Assembly (NCBI GenBank): GCA_012840015.1
Contig: DUMF01000027.1
Location: forward strand, 1-64,000
Length of the DNA: 64,000 bases
DNA from: Bacillota bacterium
GTDB lineage: Bacteria > Bacillota > Sulfobacillia > DUMF01
Reading direction: 5' to 3'
The notes under the pieces are model-generated. The model searched no databases. It had not been told where the DNA came from and worked only from the letters and a program-made list of their open reading frames with translations. This document shows, piece by piece, positions 8,287 to 16,805 of the stretch. Within the stretch, counting starts at the first letter, position 1. Each line of letters starts with the position of its first letter. The position numbers and the translations under genes are program-made.

Positions 8287-9227
8287 TTGAAGAGCTCCGG
8301 GTAGAAAAGCCTGGCCAGTTCTTCCACCGCCTGAGCGATTCTAGGCCCCGGCCTCGAGATGATGTTGGCATCTATAGGGTAAACCCGCTTCTTAAGCACT
8401 GCAGAAATCCCGGACCATCCGGGACGTGTCTTGATTTTCTCCACGGTGAGAGACTCACCGCCGTGGAAATATGGGAACAAAATGACCTCCGGGTTTTTCT
8501 GTACGATCATTTCGGAACTGTACTGCGGCCAGTCGGTGGCAGCATCCGATGCGACATTCTGGCCGCCCGCCGCCTCGATGATGCTGTGGATCAGTGTTTT
8601 AGGCCCGGCCGTCATTATCGGATCAGAATACACTTCATAGAATACCTTCGGGCGCTTCTCCGGTGGAACGCTTTGTACCTTTTGCTTTACTGCCTCTAGC
8701 CTCTTTTTGATATCGGCGACCAGTGCTTCCGCCTCTTTGGTCTTGTCCAGTATCTGCCCCACGATTTGAATGTTGTGTTGGACCTCCGCCGGGCTGTTAC
8801 CTCTGAGCAAAACCACGGGGCAGCCGACCTTACTGAGCTGGTCGATCATGCTAGTGTGAATGTCGTCGGCCAGTATCAGGTCGGGTTTAGAAGCGATTAT
8901 TAGCTCCAGGTTCGGATTCGAGAAACCTCCTACCCTGGGGATCTTTTTAGTCTCTTCGGGATAATCGCTGTACTCGTCCACCCCGACCAAGGTGGTCCCA
9001 GCCCCCAGCGCGAAGACAATCTCTGTGTTGCTGGGTGCAAGCGAAACCACTCTTTTAGGGACACCCTTTATTTCCACCCGACGATTGAGCCCGTCCGTCA
9101 CCGTTACCCGCACATCAGTGGCTCCGGTCACTCCGGTCTTTTCAGCAGGCTGCCGTGAGCACCCGGCGGCCAGGACGGAAATAGCTAAAATTAACGTGAC
9201 TATGAGTAAAATCCTCTTGTGTTTCAC
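8283..9227 (-). CDS. btuF: Corrinoid-binding lipoprotein (BtuF-like)
   Basis: Substrate-binding protein anchored outside the membrane. The signal peptide ends in the lipobox LAAGC (Cys23 would be lipid-modified), followed by a linker rich in polar residues. The mature part has the helical-backbone binding-protein fold with RVVSLAPSNTEIVFALGAG, GGFSNPNLELIIASKPDLIL and a C-terminal RPGPRIAQAVEELA segment, all typical of BtuF/FhuD-like proteins. Start GTG 9227 follows AAAGGTGTGAG. It is the first gene after a minus-strand cobalamin riboswitch, which supports a corrinoid ligand over a siderophore. Confidence 0.92.
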   Translation of the reverse strand: MKHKRILLIVTLILAISVLAAGCSRQPAEKTGVTGATDVRVTVTDGLNRRVEIKGVPKRVVSLAPSNTEIVFALGAGTTLVGVDEYSDYPEETKKIPRVGGFSNPNLELIIASKPDLILADDIHTSMIDQLSKVGCPVVLLRGNSPAEVQHNIQIVGQILDKTKEAEALVADIKKRLEAVKQKVQSVPPEKRPKVFYEVYSDPIMTAGPKTLIHSIIEAAGGQNVASDAATDWPQYSSEMIVQKNPEVILFPYFHGGESLTVEKIKTRPGWSGISAVLKKRVYPIDANIISRPGPRIAQAVEELARLFYPELFK

Positions 9228-9278
9228 CAGCTCACACCTTTCGCGTTTTATTCTCCCAGACGGCCTAATGACGATTAA

Positions 9279-9300
9279 CCCCGGCCTCTAGAGGTCGGGG
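9279..9300 (-). terminator. Hairpin between riboswitch and btuF
   Basis: Near-perfect inverted repeat CCCCGACCTCTAGAGGCCGGGG read on the minus strand, placed between the cobalamin aptamer and btuF. It is the probable expression platform. The bases after it (TTAATCGTC) are only weakly T-rich, so an intrinsic terminator is likely but not certain. Confidence 0.55.
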
Positions 9301-9344
9301 TATTCATTCTTCATGGCGAGTGCCCCCTTTCTCTCGAAGGTCGA

Positions 9345-9535
9345 CACACCACCGGTCGGGCAGGTCTCCTGGCTCCCCTTCACAGCTCTCGGCGCCTTCC
9401 CACACTGGACCGTTGCCCAGGTTGCAGTGGCTAGTAGCCGTTCGCTCCGGGTTACAGTGGCGGGACCGCTCAGGTTTTGCACCTGATTCCCTTTGCCCCT
9501 TTTGGGGCTCCCGTCCGGCAACGCTATTCGATTAG
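9345..9535 (-). promoter_or_regulatory. Cobalamin riboswitch ahead of btuF-btuC-btuD-cobU-cobS
   Basis: Read on the minus strand this segment has the full order of conserved AdoCbl-aptamer pieces: GGGAGCC, GGGAATCAGGTGCAAA, CCTGAGCGGTCCCGCCACTGT, and the 3' B12 box AGCCAGGAGACCTGCC (9374 to 9359). It would lower expression of the importer and nucleotide-loop genes when adenosylcobalamin is abundant. Confidence 0.93.
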
Positions 9536-9539
9536 TTTC

Positions 9540-9563
9540 ATTATAACACGCGGATGGTACAAT
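9540..9563. promoter_or_regulatory. Divergent extended -10 promoters
   Basis: On the minus strand TGTTATAAT (9548 to 9540) is a perfect extended -10 element for the riboswitch/btuF transcript. On the plus strand TGGTACAAT (9555-9563) is an extended -10 for the Smr gene. Neither has a clear -35 box, which extended -10 promoters can do without. The two face away from each other within 24 bases. Confidence 0.5.
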
Positions 9564-9600
9564 AATCCTAAAAGATTCCGAGCACCCCGGAGGCGGGAAG

Positions 9601-10071
9601 ATGTGCGAAATAGACTTGCACGGGATGAAGACTTCAGAGGCGCTCGAATATTTCATATGGGAATACAACGGCCTGCTCGCTAAGGAGAGTCATACGGCGA
9701 TACGTGTCATCCACGGTTGGGGATCATCGGGCGTTGGGGGTGACACGCGCAAAGCGATACGCTCCCTCCTGCAGGGCTACTCTACCTACCTGGACTTCGT
9801 GCCCGGGGAAGACATAGATGGAAATCCGGGATACACGGTAGTCTACCCGAAACATCGCCTTCCCGCCAATGCAGAGCGAGTGTGGGACTCCATCGTCGAG
9901 TTCTGCGATAAGCCCAGAACGCAGAACGAAATCGTAAGGAAGTTCGTGCACAGAGTGGGAGAAGCCGGAGTAATGAAGGCTTTGCGGGAGCTCACCCAAA
10001 GAGGCCGGCTGCGGTCGTTCTATAAGGAAAGTAGAAAACATTTCATTGCAGACCACAGTTCCAAGAGATAG
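9601..10071 (+). CDS. Smr-domain protein
   Basis: 156-aa cytoplasmic protein with a small-MutS-related (Smr) nuclease domain in its first 85 residues: the DLHGM motif at residues 5-9 and IRVIHGWGSSGVGG further on match the family's LDLHG and HGxG signatures. The C-terminal part (about 90-150) looks like a small helical, possibly winged-helix extension and is not recognised. Smr domains act as DNA or RNA endonucleases; the target here is unknown. ATG 9601 has GGAGG 7 bases upstream. It sits alone between two cobalamin riboswitches facing opposite ways. Confidence 0.8.
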   Translation: MCEIDLHGMKTSEALEYFIWEYNGLLAKESHTAIRVIHGWGSSGVGGDTRKAIRSLLQGYSTYLDFVPGEDIDGNPGYTVVYPKHRLPANAERVWDSIVEFCDKPRTQNEIVRKFVHRVGEAGVMKALRELTQRGRLRSFYKESRKHFIADHSSKR

Positions 10072-10079
10072 AATCTGCT

Positions 10080-10240
10080 TGCGAGGAAGTCTACGGGTGC
10101 CCTTTTGGGAGAATAGGGAATCGGGTTGAGCCCGAGCGGACCCGCCACTGTGAGCGCTGATCGCCAGGCAACAGGCCACTCGTGAGGGGAAGGCGCCCGG
10201 CGAAATGATGGCAAGCCAGGAGACCTGCCCGTGGACGGCT
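10080..10240 (+). promoter_or_regulatory. Cobalamin riboswitch ahead of cobT
   Basis: Second AdoCbl aptamer, plus strand: ACGGGTGCCC, GGGAATCGGGTTGAGCCC, CGAGCGGACCCGCCACTGTG and the B12 box AGCCAGGAGACCTGCC at 10214-10229, identical to that of the first riboswitch. It begins a few bases after the Smr stop codon, so it may regulate read-through as well as its own transcript. Confidence 0.93.
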
Positions 10241-10258
10241 TGGGGATGATGGCAAAGT

Positions 10259-10292
10259 CCTCGGCTGCAGTTGCAGCTGGGGGCTTTATTTT
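10259..10292 (+). terminator. Riboswitch-controlled intrinsic terminator
   Basis: Eleven-pair stem CCTCGGCTGCA/TGCAGCTGGGG (several G-T pairs) around 10259-10282 followed by CTTTATTTT. It lies between the aptamer and cobT and is the expected expression platform. Confidence 0.75.
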
Positions 10293-10308
10293 CTAGCACG
10301 GGGGGATA

Positions 10309-11388
10309 ATGATGAAACACGGGGAATTCATCAAAAACGTGATCGATGCCATCGGCGAGCTGGATTCAGCTGCGATGAAAAAGGCAGCGGCCAGGCAAGA
10401 TAGCCTGACGAAGCCACAGGGGAGCCTGGGAGTGTTGGAAGAAATCGCGATAAAACTGGCGGGGATAAGCGGGGAGGTTTTCCCCAACCTTGATGACAAG
10501 TGCGTGATCGTAATAGCTGCGGATCATGGCGTGACTCGTCACGGAGTGAGCGCCTACCCGAGCGAAGTCACTGCACAAATGGTGGCCAACTTTATGCGGG
10601 GAGGAGCAGCGATCAACGTGCTGGCTCGCTATGCTGGGGCAAGGGTGCACGTGGTGGATGTGGGCGTAGCATCTCCAATCCCTCCGATCTCCGGGACCTC
10701 CTTTACGAGCGTGCGGGTGCGACCCGGGACGGCAGACATAAGCGAAGGGCCTGCGATGAGCCGCGATGAGGCGGAAGCAGCGTTGGCCGCTGGAATAACC
10801 GTAGCACAGCGGGAAATAAGCTCGGGCGCCAAGGTACTTGCTACCGGCGACATGGGCATTGGTAACACCACCGCATCAGCAGCGGTATTTTGCGCTCTAA
10901 CCGGAATCCCTCCGATAGAGGTGGTCGGTCCAGGTACAGGCCTCGAGGCGGAAAAGATCGCCCATAAAATAGCCATCGTGGAGAAAGCACTTACAGTCAA
11001 CCGGCCCGACTGCAGGGACCCGGTGGACGTGCTGTCTCGGGTAGGAGGGCTTGAAATCGCAGGTATCGCCGGTGTTATACTTGGAGCGGCAGCAGCACGC
11101 ACCCCGGTCGTGATTGATGGTTTCATATCAGGTGCCGGTGCAGTAGCGGCATACCGGCTCAACCCGAAGGTAAGGAATTTCATGTTTGCATCTCACCTAT
11201 CTGAAGAGAAAGGCCACAGGCTCATGCTGCAAGCTATGGGGTTGAAACCGATGCTCCACATGAACATGCGCCTGGGAGAAGGCACGGGAGCATGTCTCGC
11301 GTTCTTGCTGCTCGAAGCTGCTTGTCGAATACAAAGAGAGATGGCCACTTTTGAAGAAGCGTCAATATCAGGAAGGTCCGCCCAGTGA
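10309..11388 (+). CDS. cobT: Nicotinate-nucleotide--dimethylbenzimidazole phosphoribosyltransferase
   Basis: Makes alpha-ribazole phosphate from nicotinate mononucleotide and a lower-ligand base, feeding CobS. At 359 aa it is full length. Markers: QDSLTKPQGSLGVLEE near residue 30, VIAADHGVTRHGVSAYPSEV, LATGDMGIGNTTASAA and the C-terminal catalytic region ending LRLGEGTGAC (here MRLGEGTGACLAF). ATG 10309 or 10312 follows a GGGGGG stretch. It is controlled by the riboswitch just upstream and overlaps the next gene at GTGA. With cobU and cobS it completes nucleotide-loop assembly, while no corrin-ring genes are seen, which fits salvage. Confidence 0.95.
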   Translation: MMKHGEFIKNVIDAIGELDSAAMKKAAARQDSLTKPQGSLGVLEEIAIKLAGISGEVFPNLDDKCVIVIAADHGVTRHGVSAYPSEVTAQMVANFMRGGAAINVLARYAGARVHVVDVGVASPIPPISGTSFTSVRVRPGTADISEGPAMSRDEAEAALAAGITVAQREISSGAKVLATGDMGIGNTTASAAVFCALTGIPPIEVVGPGTGLEAEKIAHKIAIVEKALTVNRPDCRDPVDVLSRVGGLEIAGIAGVILGAAAARTPVVIDGFISGAGAVAAYRLNPKVRNFMFASHLSEEKGHRLMLQAMGLKPMLHMNMRLGEGTGACLAFLLLEAACRIQREMATFEEASISGRSAQ

Positions 11389-12095
11389 ACGAACTTACGG
11401 AAAATCGATGGAAGATCTTACGACTGCTTATCGACATCCTAGCAGGGCTGGCTCTTTTTGCTGCCGCCGTGCTCATCGCCGTGCGCTGGGTGAGTTTTGA
11501 CTCGTCTTTCTATGCTGCGGAGTTCATCAAGTTTGACCGTTCCGCTTACACCGGTATTAGCCAAGAAGAGCTGACAAAGGTGGTAAATGCCCTGCTGGAG
11601 TACCTTTCCGGGAAAGCAGCCTCCCCACAAATCACAGTAATCATTCATGGCACGCCAGCTTCCATGTACAAGGAAAGGGAGTTGCTGCACCTCGCGGACG
11701 TAGCTCATCTTTATGCCCTGAGTAAGTCTGTCATCGGCGCGGGCGCACTAGCATTCGGTTGTTGTCTCCTGCTACGCACATTCTTGAGCCCGCGCCGCTC
11801 CCAAAAGCTCGCGAGCCTGCTCGTAGGGATTAAGAACGCCGGGATTGTGGCAATGCTCGTGCTGGCATCGTTTGCCATGGCTTCACGCGCGGATTTCAAC
11901 CGACTTTTCACGCTTTTCCACCTCACCGTATTCTCCAACGATTTGTGGCTCTTGAACGAGAGCGAACACAACCTGATCAAAATGTTTCCGGAGGCCTTTT
12001 TCTACGATGCGGCCGCCAGAGCGGGCAAAGCATGTGCTGCAGCGTTCGCGCTTTTAATCTTGGTTCCTTCGCTGCCAGCATGGCGGAATGAATAG
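11385..12095 (+). CDS. TIGR01906/DUF1461 family integral membrane protein
   Basis: 236-aa membrane protein with an N-terminal helix (about residues 12-32), a polar outward region, and three further hydrophobic segments. The segment FNRLFTLFHLTVFSNDLWLL, followed by HNLIKMFPEAFFYD, is the recognisable core of DUF1461. Function of the family is unknown. Start GTG 11385 overlaps the cobT stop (GTGA), so it is translationally coupled with cobT and should share its riboswitch, which suggests but does not prove a corrinoid-linked role. Confidence 0.75.
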   Translation: MNELTENRWKILRLLIDILAGLALFAAAVLIAVRWVSFDSSFYAAEFIKFDRSAYTGISQEELTKVVNALLEYLSGKAASPQITVIIHGTPASMYKERELLHLADVAHLYALSKSVIGAGALAFGCCLLLRTFLSPRRSQKLASLLVGIKNAGIVAMLVLASFAMASRADFNRLFTLFHLTVFSNDLWLLNESEHNLIKMFPEAFFYDAAARAGKACAAAFALLILVPSLPAWRNE

Positions 12096-12111
12096 CGAAG
12101 GGAGTGATAGC

Positions 12112-13368
12112 ATGCCAGAGATCGCTTTGAAATACGGCAGCAGCGAAGTCACTCTGGATGTGCCCGAACACAACTTGTGCGGTGTGCTGGAGCCCAGCGA
12201 CCTTCCCGCACTGGGGAACCCGGGGCTGGAAATAGAGAGAGCGCTGGCCCATCCAATAGGGAGCCCTCCGTTGAGAGAACTGGCGGCGGGGAAGGGACGC
12301 GTGGTGATACTCGTAAGTGACATCACGAGGCCCTCACCTTCGCGGTTGATGCTCCCGCCCATCCTGCAGGAGCTACAACGGGCTGGTCTTAAGTACTCAC
12401 AAATACGAGTGGTCTTCGCCCTTGGGTATCACCGCTGCCATAACGAGGAAGAAAAGCGTTTCCTGCTGGGAGAAGAAGTATTCTCACGCGTTGAGGCTAT
12501 TGACCACGATGTAAACCGGTGTGTGTATATTGGCACTACTGGTCAGGGGACTCCGGTTGAGGTTTTCGAGCCCGTGGCCCAAGCGGATCTCGTGATAGCC
12601 ACCGGGAATATCGAGCTCCACTACAAGGCAGGTTATACTGGTGGGAACAAAGCGCTCCTGCCGGGGTGCTGCAGCGCACGTTCGATAGCAGCAAACCATT
12701 CGCTCATGATGAGCTGCGAGGCCGGTCCAGGAATAATCGACGGGAACCCCATGCGGCGCGACATAGAGGAAGCGGGGAGGCTGGCTCGCGTGGCTTTTAT
12801 CGTAAACGTGGTGCTGAATAGCCGCAAGGAAGTAGTCAAGGTGGTAGCTGGCGACCCAATCCTCGCACATCGGGCAGGGGTCTCTGCCGTAGACGAAATG
12901 TACAAGCGGAAACTGGCCACACCTGCAAACATCGTAGTGGCTTCTTGTGGTGGTATGCCCAAGGACATAAACATGTATCAGGCGCAGAAAGCCCTGGAGA
13001 ACGCGAGCCGTGCTGTGACACACGGAGGCACCATCATCTTAGTGGCTGAATGCAGAGAAGGGCTCGGCGAACGAACTTTTGCCGAATGGATGGTCTCCTC
13101 CACTTCTCCCGATGAGCCCATAGAACGCCTGAAGCTAGGTTTTCGCCTTGGTGCCCATAAGGCAGCCATCCTTTGTCAGGTACTCCGGCAGACTGAGGTA
13201 TATCTTGTTTCGAGCATGCCAGCCGATCTGGTAAAAAAGATCTTCATGAAGCCTGCATCCACGGTGCAGGAAGCGCTTGCGCAAGCCCTGGAACGTCACG
13301 GCATGAAAGCCCGGGTATTGGTCATGCCGCACGCGGAGTCTACATTACCCGTGCTTAGCGGCAGTTGA
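12112..13368 (+). CDS. larA: LarA-like nickel-dependent 2-hydroxyacid racemase
   Basis: 418-aa LarA-fold protein. Family motifs visible: SDITRPSP (DxTRP), YHRCHNEEE (HRxHxxEE catalytic His region), GYTGGNKALLPG (Lys that binds the nickel-pincer cofactor) and PKDINMYQAQKALENA in the second domain. The open frame extends to 12088, but AAGGGAG at 12099-12105 best fits ATG 12112. Lactate racemase is the founding activity, yet many homologues racemise other 2-hydroxyacids, so the substrate is open. LarB, LarC and LarE for cofactor synthesis are not in the window. Its end overlaps the convergent LacI gene by 24 bases. Confidence 0.85.
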   Translation: MPEIALKYGSSEVTLDVPEHNLCGVLEPSDLPALGNPGLEIERALAHPIGSPPLRELAAGKGRVVILVSDITRPSPSRLMLPPILQELQRAGLKYSQIRVVFALGYHRCHNEEEKRFLLGEEVFSRVEAIDHDVNRCVYIGTTGQGTPVEVFEPVAQADLVIATGNIELHYKAGYTGGNKALLPGCCSARSIAANHSLMMSCEAGPGIIDGNPMRRDIEEAGRLARVAFIVNVVLNSRKEVVKVVAGDPILAHRAGVSAVDEMYKRKLATPANIVVASCGGMPKDINMYQAQKALENASRAVTHGGTIILVAECREGLGERTFAEWMVSSTSPDEPIERLKLGFRLGAHKAAILCQVLRQTEVYLVSSMPADLVKKIFMKPASTVQEALAQALERHGMKARVLVMPHAESTLPVLSGS

Positions 13369-14349
13369 CTGCCTTTCCACCAGTCTGACTGGAAAAACTA
13401 TGTTGGTTGTCCCTGCACCCTCACCCTGCATCAAAGCGCGTAGAAGTGAGGCGGCCCGCGCCCCCATTTCTCGCAGCGGCGTGTGCACCGTCGTGAGCGG
13501 AGGTGTCATGTAAGAGGCAACGGGGAAATCCCCGAAACCAACCACCGAGAGGTCTTCGGGTATCCTCAATCCTGTTTCGAAGGCGTATCTGTACACCCCT
13601 TGAGCGATGAGATCGTTTGCGCACATTACTGCTGTGGGAGGGTTTTTCATCCCCATCAGACGTCTAGCGCCTTCCAATCCCCAGTCCATTACGAATTCCC
13701 CGCAGAGGAGCAGGCTGTCATCCTCCTCGATGCCGTGCTCAAGGAAAGCACTCCTGTACCCCTGAAGGCAGCCGCGACTTTTATATGAGCTCAACGGGCC
13801 GTTCAGCAGCCCAATTCTGGTGTGACCCTGTCGGATGAGATGGCTCACCGCTTGAAAGGTACCGCCCGAATCGTCGGGCCGAACCGCCGGGATACCCAAA
13901 CTCTCGATGTAGCTGCCCACTACCACCGCTGGAACGTCAGATGACTCCAGCTCATCGATGTACGGGTCACCCAGCCGCAAAGCGAAAAGGATCATGCCAT
14001 CTACCATGTTTGTGACGAAAAGTTTGCGGTACTGCCGAGGGGAGGAGCAAAAAACGTAGTTGTAGCCGTCGCCGTCAAGTACACCCACGATGCCTTCCAT
14101 CACTTCAGCAAAAAAGGGGTTTGTCATTACGAAAGAAAGACCTCTGGGGATAAACAGCCCAATATTGCCAGTACGCTTCGTGACCAGGCTTCTTGCTGCT
14201 GCGCTGGGCTTATATCCCATTTCCCGTGCCAGCCGCCGCACTCTATTGCGAACTTCCTCCGTCACGCCGGGTACGTTATTGAGCGCTCTCGAAACAGTAG
14301 ACGGCGACACCCCTAGTGCATTAGCAATTTCCTTGATGGTGACCCTCAC
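13345..14349 (-). CDS. LacI-family transcriptional regulator
   Basis: DNA-binding repressor of about 334 aa. The N-terminal helix-turn-helix VTIKEIANALGVSPSTVSRALNN is followed by the hinge helix (SAAARSLVTKRT) and a periplasmic-binding-like sensor domain. GTG 14349 is preferred, 5 bases after GGGAGG; the open frame extends to 14364. The ligand cannot be told from sequence. It is transcribed toward larA and has no same-strand partner, so it could regulate larA or a distant sugar gene. Confidence 0.88.
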   Translation of the reverse strand: MRVTIKEIANALGVSPSTVSRALNNVPGVTEEVRNRVRRLAREMGYKPSAAARSLVTKRTGNIGLFIPRGLSFVMTNPFFAEVMEGIVGVLDGDGYNYVFCSSPRQYRKLFVTNMVDGMILFALRLGDPYIDELESSDVPAVVVGSYIESLGIPAVRPDDSGGTFQAVSHLIRQGHTRIGLLNGPLSSYKSRGCLQGYRSAFLEHGIEEDDSLLLCGEFVMDWGLEGARRLMGMKNPPTAVMCANDLIAQGVYRYAFETGLRIPEDLSVVGFGDFPVASYMTPPLTTVHTPLREMGARAASLLRALMQGEGAGTTNIVFPVRLVERQSTAAKHG

Positions 14350-14610
14350 GCTGCCCTCCCGCAAATACGATCCTTTTATGTCTCTTTCGACTCTGTTGTG
14401 TCAAATCCTTCGATTATTTGCCGAGGTAGCTTGATGAGCTCACTTGCAAATGGCAGCCATCGTGCGCCCCGTTTCGAGTACATATCCTCTTGTTTGTTGT
14501 CTTCAGCGCATCTCCTGTTCTAGCAACGGGGCAAGGCAGCAACAGTACGCCTTGGCCAGTACACCAGCACACAGCCGATCCAATGGATCCTTCTTCAAAA
14601 CCTGAGCATC
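14350..14610. other. Intergenic region, nothing recognised
   Basis: Between the LacI gene and the zinc-ribbon gene. It must contain the LacI promoter, but no convincing -35/-10 pair or clear palindromic operator was found by eye. Confidence 0.5.
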
Positions 14611-15054
14611 TTATTCGTCGAGTGTGGTGAACTCTTCTGACTGCCGGTCGGCAATATAGCCAGCCAAAGGAAGTCGCAACTTTTCCCCTTTATACGCCTT
14701 TGACATCAAGAAAATCCACAGTACCAGAGAAACGAGGCCCAGTATCGGTCGTGCTATGGGTATCAGTGGGGCTAGCACTACGCTTAGTAGGCTGAGCACC
14801 CCGAAGACTATGAGCGATTGCGTGGCATGAAAGCGAACGAACGAATTTTTTTCGACCAGTAGGAAAACCAGGGCGCTGACCCAGCCAAATAGGTAGCACA
14901 AGAGGCCGGCCACGTTGGGCTGCAACCCGGTTCTGGTACGCGCCTTCGGCTCGCCGGCAAGCTCACTTCGCATCTCGAAGACAGCACCACAGCTTGAACA
15001 GGATTTGGTTTCAGCCAAGTTTTCAAAGCCGCACTTGGGGCATCGCATCTCCAC
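14611..15054 (-). CDS. Zinc-ribbon membrane protein (DUF4870-like)
   Basis: 147 aa. The N-terminus has a zinc ribbon with two Cys pairs, CPKCGFEN and CSSCGAVFE (residues 5-26). A basic linker leads to three hydrophobic helices (about 48-66, 76-100, 103-118) with FVRFHATQSL between the first two, the hallmark of DUF4870/TIC20-like small membrane proteins. A cytoplasmic ribbon tethered to the membrane is inferred. GTG 15054 or the ATG two codons later could start it; GGAGG lies upstream of both. No operon partner is evident. Confidence 0.75.
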   Translation of the reverse strand: MEMRCPKCGFENLAETKSCSSCGAVFEMRSELAGEPKARTRTGLQPNVAGLLCYLFGWVSALVFLLVEKNSFVRFHATQSLIVFGVLSLLSVVLAPLIPIARPILGLVSLVLWIFLMSKAYKGEKLRLPLAGYIADRQSEEFTTLDE

Positions 15055-16239
15055 AACACCTCCGCCTCTATCAGCACATCTTATTCAGCTCAAACTATTA
15101 TGTTGACGTTATCGGCGCATGTCTCCGATGTCGCCTGCCCCTATTTCGTGGTATCGGCACACACCGCAAGGACCAGGGCCACCCGCATTCTCGATTCAAC
15201 CCGCTAACCGGTGCTGTATCCCACGCCCCACGCCATGGGTAATTCCTTAACCCGGGCTACCTTCGACGTGTGTAAACCAATGCGGCTTCAATCGATGAAA
15301 CGGAGGATCATCTACCCCCCAACAGCCGGTAGATCAAGTCGCCCACCCTTACCGCGTCCTTGACAGCCTCCCGGAAGCTGGCTACTGCCGAACTCGAAGC
15401 TAGGCGGATCATGCAATCAGAGGAAGCGTCAACCTGCTGGAGACAATCGCAAAGGCGGCTCACTTGAAGCTTGGCGGGGCCCCAAGAAGCTGGAGCGTGC
15501 AAGCGTGTGGCAAACCCTGGCAATCGAATTGTCCAGGTTCTTCAGCTATCGGACCCTAAGGCCGGGCTTCCTCGGGTACAAAAGCCGTCCGTCGAATCCC
15601 GGTATCTACCTTAACGTGGGTTTTCACCGACACTCGGCCTACCTTTGAAGCCTTCCAGACATAGTCAAGGCTCATGAAGTCTCCTAAGAAGCCCGACTTT
15701 GACAGTAACCTCCGCTAGTGGGTGCATCGTCTCCCCTACGCACGTAACTGCTCAAGCTTGCGCGTCAGGACAGCGGTCACTCTCTGCTCTTGAGGCTCCC
15801 GGCCCCCTGCACTACGCCTTGCATTATCAAATGCCCCTTACCTTGAATTCCCGCGCCCAGCGGCCCACAACACTGTCTTGCTACTGTGCCTGCGGGCCAC
15901 CATCAAGTGCTCCGGGTACCTTAGGGCATCTTGTCCAAATCAGTTAGGGGGCCAAAAGATCCTTGTGTTTGTACACCCCAGACATCTCGGACCCTCCTCG
16001 AAGTGCGGCCACGTACTCAATCTTATCCACTTATCTATGGTCTTCCTCACGCATGCCAACGCCCGAACCAGGAGCAGACCAAGACGAGTGCACATCATGG
16101 GATCTAGAGCACCTACCCAGTCTGCCGCGGACCAGGAACGCTAATGACTCTGACATTGCCGCTAGCATTGGCAGACCGGCCACCCAAATTCCGCATTGTT
16201 ATCCTAAAAGCCCAGCTAGACTAGAATAGACCATTGAGT
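15055..16239. other. Gene-poor degraded stretch
   Basis: No intact gene was recognised in 1.2 kb. A 71-codon minus-strand frame (15523-15308) has coding-like composition (ending IYRLLGGR) but no start signal or family match. A short plus-strand stretch near 16080-16145 weakly resembles the middle of an IS256 transposase and may extend the remnant that follows. Confidence 0.5.
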
Positions 16240-16785
16240 GTCACTACTGATGGGGTCCCGGAGCTAATCAAGGCATGAGCCTCAGGATAAGGTGTTGGAT
16301 GCACAAGACCCAGAACGTGCCTGACAATGTGAGCGATGAAGACAAAGAAGAGGTAAGGGCTACATTGGCAAGATGCTGTCGGACGAGTTTATGATGAGAT
16401 ATCAGGACAAATACCCGGGCGCGATTCGAGCATGGGGCTGGACGACGTAGAGGCCAGCCTGAGACACTTGAAGCTGCCACCCGTACACCGGAAGTTTGTA
16501 AGGACGAATTTGATTGATAGAAGCTTCGAAGAAGAGCGCCGGAGAACGAAGGTGATCTCGAGGTTCTTCGACGAGAAAAGTTGCTTGAAGCTGGTATTTG
16601 CCACCCATGGCAGGCAAGCCAGAGGCGGCCAGAGGGTAAGGTTCAGAGGACAGGAACAGATTCGCAGGCTCCGGATAGCCCTTGGCAGAGACGGACCGGA
16701 TGCCTATCATGACGTGGCAAGTAGCGATAGCAACGCGGCCATGGCCTTGGACTCCACGAGCTTTTACAGCTCAATAAAGACTTGA
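16240..16785 (+). pseudogene. IS256-family transposase remnant
   Basis: C-terminal third of an IS256/mutator transposase in several frames. First comes VTTDGVPELIKA (16240 on) with the second catalytic Asp. After a frame change comes CWMHKTQNVPDNVSDEDKEE (from about 16293). Then, in a third frame from 16432, come LRHLKLPPVHRKFVRTNLID and RRRTKVISRFFDEKSCLKLV. Stops and frameshifts separate the parts, so it is inactive. No terminal repeats were located. Confidence 0.85.
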
Positions 16786-16805
16786 GCGCCTAACTGACGT
16801 ACACG

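Noticed and set aside
9288-9668. 126-aa minus-strand reading frame as a gene
   Set aside because: It lies across the cobalamin riboswitch; the RNA motifs explain the conservation, and the protein matches nothing.
15308-15523. 71-aa minus-strand frame as a gene
   Set aside because: No ribosome site, no family match and no conserved neighbour.
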